Shown here piece by piece: positions 5,807 through 10,673 of a stretch of 10,673 nucleotides of DNA. The position numbers were made by a program, and so were the translations under genes. Position 1 is the stretch's first letter; each line of letters opens with the position of its first letter. Origin of the DNA: an uncultured Bacillota bacterium (GTDB lineage: Bacteria > Bacillota_A > Clostridia > Peptostreptococcales > Anaerovoracaceae). Location of the stretch: contig CAMOWO010000018.1 of the NCBI GenBank assembly GCA_946628525.1, positions 1 to 10,673 on the forward strand. The letters are read 5' to 3'. The notes beneath the pieces are model-generated. The model was not told where the DNA came from and ran no database searches. It saw nothing but the letters and a program-made list of their open reading frames with translations.

Positions 5807-6499
5807 TTACGATCTCTTCCTCGACTTACGATCACTGCTCGAATCACGAGATCTTCCTTTGTAGTCCGCCCTGATATCCTCCAGGTACTCCTCGTGCATA
5901 CAGCCCTCCGACCTGTAGGAAGAAATCATCTTCGACATGGTTTCGTAATTCTTGCCGATGCCGCCGGTATCGTTGTGGAACCTGGCAGCTCTCGACGCTC
6001 TGATGCCGATGCGCCCCGCCGCTTCCACCGCGTCCATGTTGGCCCCAAGGAAGATGAACTCCCAGCCGTACCGGTCCTGCTGACGCGTGATCATCCTGCT
6101 GACCTTGTTATAGCTGTAGATGACGCTGGAGTTTTCCATGCCGTCGGTGGTGATGATGAACATGGTCTTCTTCGGCCTGTCTTCCTCCCTGGCATACTTG
6201 TGGATGTTCCCGATGTGGCGGATCGCACCGCCCACCGCATCCAAAAGCGCCGTGGATCCTCTGACGTAGTATGTGTCTTCATCCATCTCCTCCACCTTGT
6301 CCATCGGGACCCTGTCGTGGAGGACCTCCGTCTCGTGATCGAAGAGCACGGTGGACCATATCACTTCATTGCTTTCGTCTTCCTTCTGCTTGCGGAGCAT
6401 GGAGTTGAATCCCCCGATGGTATCCGCCTCAAGGCCTCCCATGGATCCGCTTCTGTCTACGATAAATACTACTTCTAATTCCGGTCTTTTATTCTCCAT
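5807..6499 (-). CDS. von Willebrand factor A domain protein
   Basis: A 230-residue cytoplasmic protein that is essentially one vWA domain. The metal-ion-dependent adhesion site is complete: DRSGSM (15-20; D15, S17, S19), T83 in RGSTALLDAVG (80-90) and D119 in TTDGMEN (117-123). Such proteins usually bind protein partners through Mg2+ and often act beside AAA ATPases, TerD-type stress proteins or enzymes. No signal peptide or transmembrane helix is visible. The last 20 or so residues (RSRDSSSDRKSRKRS) are basic and serine-rich, possibly disordered or nucleic-acid binding. AAAGGAGGT six bases before ATG fixes the start. It sits between a macro-domain protein and an ADP-ribosylglycohydrolase, which suggests a scaffold or sensor for an ADP-ribose module. 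Its partner is unknown. Confidence 0.9.
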   Translation of the reverse strand: MENKRPELEVVFIVDRSGSMGGLEADTIGGFNSMLRKQKEDESNEVIWSTVLFDHETEVLHDRVPMDKVEEMDEDTYYVRGSTALLDAVGGAIRHIGNIHKYAREEDRPKKTMFIITTDGMENSSVIYSYNKVSRMITRQQDRYGWEFIFLGANMDAVEAAGRIGIRASRAARFHNDTGGIGKNYETMSKMISSYRSEGCMHEEYLEDIRADYKGRSRDSSSDRKSRKRS

Positions 6500-6539
6500 A
6501 TCACTACCTCCTTTGTTCTCTGCTCTATCTTATGGTCAG

Positions 6540-6548
6540 AGTATAGCA
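6540..6548 (-). promoter_or_regulatory. Weak candidate extended -10 promoter before the vWA gene
   Basis: TGCTATACT on the minus strand fits TG-N-TATAAT with one mismatch, in the 89-base gap between the macro and vWA genes. There is no convincing -35. A 6-bp hairpin (GTCGCC/GGCGAC, 6567-6583) just upstream lacks a U-tract and is not a clear terminator, so co-transcription with the macro gene remains likely. Confidence 0.3.
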
Positions 6549-6588
6549 AGAACCGGAGGTGGATTGGTCGCCCCACAGGCGACAAATG

Positions 6589-7710
6589 CTAAGCGCCGAG
6601 AAGAGGCTGGTCGTATTTGAACAGGATGCAGTTTATTTCATATATGTCGTACTCCTTGTTGGTAATGCAGTATTCGATAATCTGGTCGAACCGGTTGCTC
6701 GGAGATAGCGCCAGCCCTGCCCTCATGAGAAGATCCTTCGTCTCATCGAGAGACAGCTCGAGCGCGAGGGCAAGAGCCAGGACCGTCTCTTTCGACGGGT
6801 TATAGTCCTTGTTGCTCCTTATCTTCGAGAAAAGTTTCCTGCTGATGTTCGCCTTCTTGTAAACCTCAGGATCCTTCAGACCTCTCCTGTCGATGAGCAT
6901 GAAAAGGTACTCCCGGAAGTCCTTATCGAGATGCGCCAGCCTGTCTTCCAGCGTCTGTGCTTTTTTCGGAACGGATACAAAAGCGCTGCTGCCCGCAAAA
7001 AGCTCGTCGGTCTCTTCGGCGGAATCGACAGTTTCCTTCTCATACGCCTCATAGTTCTCCGTCACGAACGGCGCTTCATCTGCCAGCGCCGATTCTTCAA
7101 GCCTTCTCCGTCTTCTGAGTTCTCTGCGTTCCCTGTAGGAAGAAGAGACGTCATTCCTTTGCTGTTTCGACAGAGTCTGCACCACGTCCTTCTCTTCGAT
7201 GTACTCCTTTATGCCGCTGAAGAGTTTGCCCGATACGTCAAAAGATTCGTCGTCATATACCACAAGTTTCACGTCGATCTCGTGATCGAGGATGAAACTG
7301 CTGATCTCCCTTACGGCGATGCGAAGAGCCTCATCCTTTGGGAATCCGTAGGAACCGGTGGCGATGAGAGGAAACGCGACGGTTTCACAACCGAGCTGCT
7401 CTGCAAGAGCAAGGGAATTTCTGTAGCACCGGGCCACCGTTTCCCGCTCTTTTCGTCTTCCGCCTCTCCAGACAGGTCCGATGGTATGGATGATGTACTT
7501 CGCCTTCAAAGCGAACGCCGGTGTGTACGCAGCCTCGCCGCGTTTCATGCGTCCGATCTTGGCTCTCTCAGCAAGGAGCTCATCCCACCCCGCTGCCTCA
7601 TATATACATTTGTCAACACCTGCGCCCACAGCCACGGCAGGATTCGCCGTGTTGACGATGGCATCGGCCTCCACTTTGGTGATATCGTTTCGAATGATCT
7701 CAAAAGACAT
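6589..7710 (-). CDS. Macro-domain protein fused to a C-terminal HTH-like domain
   Basis: A 373-residue two-domain protein. The N-terminal macro domain (about 1-170) binds or hydrolyses ADP-ribose or its derivatives: FEIIRNDITKVEADAIVNTA (3-22), VGAGVDKCIYEAAG (28-41), RGEAAYTPAFALKAKYIIHT (57-76) and AFPLIATGSYGFP (112-124), the last being the phosphate-binding loop. A basic, low-complexity linker follows (RRELRRRRR near 196-204, then acidic). The C-terminal domain (about 264-335) reads like an XRE-type helix-turn-helix, with VYKKANISRKLFSKIRSNKD (283-302) and ALALALELSLDETKDLLMRA (312-331), plus a tail FDQIIEYCI...DQPLLG. An ATG at 7716 is only two bases from the ribosome site GGGAGG. The ATG at 7710 is eight bases away and starts with the usual macro sequence MSFEIIRNDIT, so I chose it. 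It is the first gene of the run. An ADP-ribose-responsive regulator is an inference. Confidence 0.88.
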   Translation of the reverse strand: MSFEIIRNDITKVEADAIVNTANPAVAVGAGVDKCIYEAAGWDELLAERAKIGRMKRGEAAYTPAFALKAKYIIHTIGPVWRGGRRKERETVARCYRNSLALAEQLGCETVAFPLIATGSYGFPKDEALRIAVREISSFILDHEIDVKLVVYDDESFDVSGKLFSGIKEYIEEKDVVQTLSKQQRNDVSSSYRERRELRRRRRLEESALADEAPFVTENYEAYEKETVDSAEETDELFAGSSAFVSVPKKAQTLEDRLAHLDKDFREYLFMLIDRRGLKDPEVYKKANISRKLFSKIRSNKDYNPSKETVLALALALELSLDETKDLLMRAGLALSPSNRFDQIIEYCITNKEYDIYEINCILFKYDQPLLGA

Positions 7711-7733
7711 AAGCATTTCCTCCCTTTGATTTG

Positions 7734-7742
7734 ATTATATCA
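7734..7742 (-). promoter_or_regulatory. Extended -10 promoter for the macro-vWA-ARH operon
   Basis: TGATATAAT on the minus strand is a perfect extended -10 (TG-N-TATAAT). No recognisable -35 is present 16-18 bases upstream, as is common for extended -10 promoters. The predicted start near 7727 leaves a very short leader ahead of the ATG at 7710. Confidence 0.6.
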
Positions 7743-7794
7743 TCTAAGTCAATATCAGAATATGACGATGGCCTGATGGACTACCGCCCCGTTT

Positions 7795-7830
7795 TAATAC
7801 CTAATTGCATATATACGTGATTAGGTATTA
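7795..7830. repeat. Palindrome A1, 11-bp arms
   Basis: TAATACCTAAT (7795-7805) and ATTAGGTATTA (7820-7830) are perfectly complementary around a 14-base AT-rich loop. Its near-copy A2 is at 8074-8110 with the same arms and a 15-base loop. B and C units keep the left arm, but the right arm is cut to AGGTATTA preceded by A-rich sequence. Confidence 0.9.
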
Positions 7831-7856
7831 ATAATGAGGCTCTGATGACGTACGGG

Positions 7857-7980
7857 TAATACCTAATCTGTATATATGAGAAAAAGGTATTAATAATGAG
7901 ACTCCGATGGCGCGCGGGTAATACCTAATCTGTATATATGAGAAAAAGGTATTAATAATGAGACTCCGATGGCGCGCGGG
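7857..7980. repeat. Two identical 62-bp tandem units (B-B)
   Basis: 7857-7918 and 7919-7980 are base-for-base identical, which points to recent duplication or gene-conversion-like homogenisation. The following unit keeps the first 36 bases (7981-8016) and then switches to the C-type tail AATACTAGGCGAAGACC. Confidence 0.95.
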
Positions 7981-8253
7981 TAATACCTAATCTGTATATA
8001 TGAGAAAAAGGTATTAAATACTAGGCGAAGACCATCTCGCGGATAAGAAACTACGGGGATCTCGAACTGGTTTTAATACCTAATTGGCCATATATCGAGA
8101 TTAGGTATTAATAATGAGGCTCTGATGGCGCGCGGGTAATACCTAATCTGTATATATGAAGAAAAGGTATTAAATACTAGGCGAAGACCATCTCGCAGAT
8201 GCCCAATTATGTGAATTGCAAGTTAGTTTGAATACCTAACAAGCCGCTACATT

Positions 8254-8377
8254 GGGGCATACTTATTAAATCACTCCTTATAGACATGGGCTTTAATAAG
8301 TGATCGCATTATACCGGGGCATACTTATTAAATCACTCCTTATAGACGTGGGCTATAATAAGTAATCGCAATATATC
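8254..8377. repeat. Two D-type units of 62 bp with a different palindrome
   Basis: GGGGCATACTTATTAAATCA starts at 8254 and again at 8316 (62-bp period). The units share most positions. Within each, ACTTATTAAA (8261) pairs with TTTAATAAGT (8292-8301). In the second copy ACTTATTA (8323) pairs with TAATAAGT (8356-8363). The arms are unrelated to TAATACCTAAT but the unit length is the same. Confidence 0.9.
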
Positions 8378-8432
8378 AAGATTAGATATTAAAACCGGTG
8401 AAGGAGAACTGAGCAAACACGCCACGCCCACC

Positions 8433-8471
8433 AAAAAACCAGGAAGGCCAGCCGATCATGATCGGCTGGCC
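8433..8471 (-). terminator. Strong terminator after the Na/Pi transporter gene
   Basis: 8446-8471 is a perfect 26-bp palindrome (11-bp arms GGCCAGCCGAT/ATCGGCTGGCC around CATG). On the minus strand it is followed after seven bases by TTTTTT (8433-8438). No matching U-tract occurs on the plus strand. A second hairpin, GGCAGTC-TCGC-GACTGCC, lies just before it at 8490-8507. Confidence 0.75.
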
Positions 8472-8475
8472 AATT

Positions 8476-8611
8476 ATCTTCTATATGACGGCAGTCTCGC
8501 GACTGCCATTTCCATTTGACGAGTTCCGCCCGCGGCCCACCGACAGCCGCCCGCTGCCCACGTCCCTGTGCCACCAGGCCGGCCAGCCCGCTGCCCGTCA
8601 CCCGAGCACCA
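8476..8611. other. Gene-free GC-rich stretch between terminator and transporter stop
   Basis: The stretch contains the small hairpin at 8490-8507, then about 90 bases of strongly C-rich plus-strand sequence (8525-8611) with a direct repeat GCCCGCTGCCC at 8549-8559 and 8586-8596. A 70-codon minus-strand frame crosses it and the terminator, but it has no recognisable domain and no good ribosome site. I see no RNA family I can name. Confidence 0.5.
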
Positions 8612-10375
8612 TTACGACGTGTACGCCAAGCGGTACTTTTCCTGGTACTGCTGGTACTTCAGGCTGAAGGAAGCGCTGAGTTCCTTTTGGGCACGAAGGG
8701 TCTCGTGCAGGTGCATGGTGTGAACGCTGGTGTCCATGAGGCTTCCTGCGATATTGGAGCAGTGGTCGGAACATCTCTCAAGATCCGTGAGGATATCCAG
8801 CCATACGTATCCGGCATCCACGGAGCAGTTCCCGGACTTCATGCGCTCGATGTGGCGCGTACGCAGCTGCTCTTTGAGATCATCGATCACCTGCTCGAGA
8901 GGCTCAACATCCTTTGCGGCTTCCAGATCCATCTGAAGGTACGCTCTGGTGGCCATTTCGATGACCTCGCGAACGGCGTTGGTGATGACTTTCATTTCGT
9001 GGCTCGCCTCATCCGTGAACTCGATACCCTTTTGGACGATCTCCTCTGCGGATTCGAGGATGTTTACGGCGTGGTCCGCGATCCGCTCGTAATCTCCGAT
9101 GCTCTTGAGAAGGAAGGTGATCCTTTCGTTGTCGGCATTGCTCAGGTCACTGCTGCTGAGGCGCACCAGGAAGGAGCCAAGAACGTCTTCCAACTGGTCA
9201 GTGCGCTCCTCGGCATCGCGGATGGCTTTCCCCATTTCAGGCGTATAGTGTTTGATCTGGTCCAAACTGGTGAGCAGTGCATTTCTGGACACCCGTGCCA
9301 TTTCTGTTGCCAGGTCCTCGCAGTGTTCCAAAGCGATGGACGGCGTCACCAGCAGTCGTTCGTCCAGCTCCGGACGTTCATCCTCCGGCTCCGCTTCCAC
9401 TTTGTTCGGGATGACGGTGAGCACGATGCGCTCCAGCACTCCCGGCATTGGAAGGAAAATGGCTGCTGTGAGGACGTTGAATCCAGTATTGATCAGGGCG
9501 ATACCCACAAGGGATGCCGGCATGCCAAGCATCGGGATGGAAATGACGGATTTGACCACCATGTACACGATGATCCAGATAACGGAACCCAGCACGTTGA
9601 ATGTGAGATGAGCCATCGCTGCCTGCTGTGCCTCTCTCTTTGTGCCGATCGCCGCGATCACTGCGGTGACGCATGTTCCGATGCATGTACCCATGATGAT
9701 CGGGATCGCACTTCCGTAAGGCATCTGACCTGTCATGGCAAGCACCTGCACGACGCCGACGGCGGCCGAACTCGACTGGATGACAGCCGTGAACGCAGCC
9801 CCGGCAAGGACGCCGAGTATCGGATTCTCGAATGTGGTAAGGATCTGCTGGAACTCAGGGATCTCCGCAAGACCTGAAACAGATGACGACATGGTGTCCA
9901 TGCCGAACATCAGGGTCGCGAAGCCCAGTAATATGGTAGCAGTATCCTTCGTCTTATCGCTGGTCTTTGCCATGAGCATGACCGTTCCGATCAGTGCGAC
10001 GACAGGCACGAATGACGTCGGTTTCAGAAGCTGCAGCACCAGATTGTCACTGCTGATCCCGCTCAAACTGAGGATCCATGCTGTAATAGTCGTTCCTACG
10101 TTCGAACCCATGATCACGTTGATCGCCTGACGGAGGCTCATGAGCTCGGAGTTGACAAAGCCCACCACCATGACCGTCGTGGCGGAGGAACTTTGGATGA
10201 TGGCCGTGATCCCGCATCCTGCCGCGAAGCCCGTGAGCCTTCCGGAAGTCATCTTCTCCAGAAGAGACCGGAGCCTGTCACCGGCACGTCTTTCGAGGGC
10301 CTTGCCCATGATATTCATTCCGAACAGGAAGAGGCACAACCCGCCTATCAGTGATAACATATCAAAGATGTCCAT
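8612..10375 (-). CDS. Na/Pi-cotransporter family protein with PhoU-like C-terminal domain
   Basis: A 587-residue membrane protein of the NptA/YjbB (PNaS, SLC34-like) group, which couples phosphate movement to sodium. Two inverted repeats carry the hallmark QSSSATT (61-67) with GSNVGTT (90-96), and QSSSAAV (200-206) with GTCIGTC (229-235). Several hydrophobic helices span about residues 5-310, then an acidic linker (EAEPEDERPELDER, 327-340). From about 350 to 570 an all-helical region with repeated E/D-rich segments (e.g. FLLKSIGDYERIADHAVNIL) matches PhoU, the phosphate-signalling protein. The frame opens with TTG at 10414, but ATG at 10375 begins MDIFDMLSLIGGLCLFLFGM as relatives do and has AAGGGG upstream. 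A PhoR-like kinase gene lies immediately upstream, consistent with phosphate control. Direction of Pi transport in vivo (often efflux for YjbB) is uncertain. Confidence 0.93.
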   Translation of the reverse strand: MDIFDMLSLIGGLCLFLFGMNIMGKALERRAGDRLRSLLEKMTSGRLTGFAAGCGITAIIQSSSATTVMVVGFVNSELMSLRQAINVIMGSNVGTTITAWILSLSGISSDNLVLQLLKPTSFVPVVALIGTVMLMAKTSDKTKDTATILLGFATLMFGMDTMSSSVSGLAEIPEFQQILTTFENPILGVLAGAAFTAVIQSSSAAVGVVQVLAMTGQMPYGSAIPIIMGTCIGTCVTAVIAAIGTKREAQQAAMAHLTFNVLGSVIWIIVYMVVKSVISIPMLGMPASLVGIALINTGFNVLTAAIFLPMPGVLERIVLTVIPNKVEAEPEDERPELDERLLVTPSIALEHCEDLATEMARVSRNALLTSLDQIKHYTPEMGKAIRDAEERTDQLEDVLGSFLVRLSSSDLSNADNERITFLLKSIGDYERIADHAVNILESAEEIVQKGIEFTDEASHEMKVITNAVREVIEMATRAYLQMDLEAAKDVEPLEQVIDDLKEQLRTRHIERMKSGNCSVDAGYVWLDILTDLERCSDHCSNIAGSLMDTSVHTMHLHETLRAQKELSASFSLKYQQYQEKYRLAYTS

Positions 10376-10462
10376 ATATTTCTTCCCCTTTCTCCGAATA
10401 CAGATTACCTTCAAATCATCAAATCCGTTTTATTAAATTTGTAAAATAATCATCAACAACAC

Positions 10463-10496
10463 AAAAAGACCCGCGCAAGTCCATCCTGCGCGGATC
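10463..10496 (-). terminator. Intrinsic terminator after the histidine kinase
   Basis: A 10-bp stem (10487-10496 with 10468-10477, one G-T pair, core CCGCGCA/TGCGCGG) closes a 9-base loop and is followed on the minus strand by TTTTT (10463-10467). It lies 18 bases past the kinase stop and separates it from the transporter gene. Confidence 0.88.
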
Positions 10497-10514
10497 GTCA
10501 TTTGAACGTTTATA

Positions 10515-10673
<159 letters not shown>

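Larger units (their letters stand above)
7791..8398. repeat. Array of palindromic 62/93-bp repeat units, no coding capacity
   Basis: Six units begin with TAATACCTAAT at 7795, 7857, 7919, 7981, 8074 and 8137, giving lengths 62, 62, 62, 93, 63 and about 94. A degenerate seventh (AATACCTAAC) is at 8231. Each full unit carries the inverted arm AGGTATTA or ATTAGGTATTA 36-37 bases from its start, so every unit is a potential cruciform or hairpin. Units at 7857 and 7919 are identical over 62 bp, and the unit at 7981 shares their first 36. Units at 7981 and 8137 share about 60 bases, then diverge. Unit order is A-B-B-C, A-C, followed by two units of another type (8254-8377). The block begins GTTTTAATACCTAATT and ends with the near-inverse GATTAGATATTAAAACC. 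Unit length is not a multiple of three, so this is not coding. Confidence 0.9.

Noticed and set aside
5012..6478. 488-codon plus-strand ORF antisense to the ARH and vWA genes
   Set aside because: It is a shadow frame over two clear conserved genes with full catalytic motifs. The translation is low-complexity, histidine- and arginine-rich, and has no domain.
7795..8230. CRISPR array (36-base repeats with 26-base spacers)
   Set aside because: The supposed spacers are as conserved as the repeats, the repeat is a near-symmetrical palindrome with a variable loop, and no cas gene is present.
8389..8601. 70-codon minus-strand ORF downstream of the Na/Pi gene
   Set aside because: It crosses the strong terminator palindrome, is rich in glycine, arginine and tryptophan from GC bias, has no convincing ribosome site and no recognised domain.
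8516..9877. 453-codon plus-strand ORF antisense to the Na/Pi transporter
   Set aside because: It is the mirror of a conserved membrane protein with QSSS and PhoU-like motifs. The antisense translation has no hydrophobic or domain pattern.
10376..10462. Promoter and Pho box ahead of the Na/Pi gene
   Set aside because: The region is AT-rich with a TTTACA, but no -10 hexamer better than 4 of 6 lies at proper spacing and only one Pho-type half-site is visible, so I did not annotate it.

Overview
The window looks like a chromosomal stretch from an anaerobic, gut-type Bacillota bacterium, probably class Clostridia. This is inferred from strong AGGAGG-type ribosome sites, canonical sigma-A promoters, and gene families typical of that group (DUF6110 plus an HMA-type metal ATPase, a macro domain fused to an HTH-like tail, small nitroreductases). 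All credible genes lie on the minus strand, so the map reads right to left. I cannot name the genus.

From the right: the last 52 codons of a PhoR-like histidine kinase end in a strong terminator (10463-10496). Next is a Na/Pi-cotransporter-family protein with a C-terminal PhoU-like domain (8612-10375), ended by a perfect 26-bp palindrome terminator (8433-8471). This pair suggests phosphate homeostasis.

From 7743 to 8611 there is no credible gene. 7791-8398 holds an unusual array of palindromes in 62-bp units, with occasional 93-bp units. Its boundaries carry related inverted sequences. 8476-8611 is a GC-rich stretch I cannot explain.

3740-7710 is a five-gene run: macro domain plus C-terminal HTH-like domain, von Willebrand A protein, ADP-ribosylglycohydrolase, nitroreductase-family protein, and YfbR-like HD hydrolase. 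The first three look like an ADP-ribose handling or signalling module. The last two may be a separable subunit: an internal promoter sits inside a hairpin that could mask the nitroreductase ribosome site in read-through mRNA.

1006-3495 is a metal-transport operon: DUF6110 protein, P1B-type ATPase with an atypical SCALK membrane motif, and an overlapping 26-residue membrane peptide. Its leader has a consensus promoter followed almost at once by an intrinsic terminator, then two mutually exclusive inverted repeats.

At the left end are a 94-residue cysteine-containing protein of unknown function (563-847) and the N-terminal part of a DprA/Smf-like protein (1-429, cut by the window edge). Each has its own consensus promoter.
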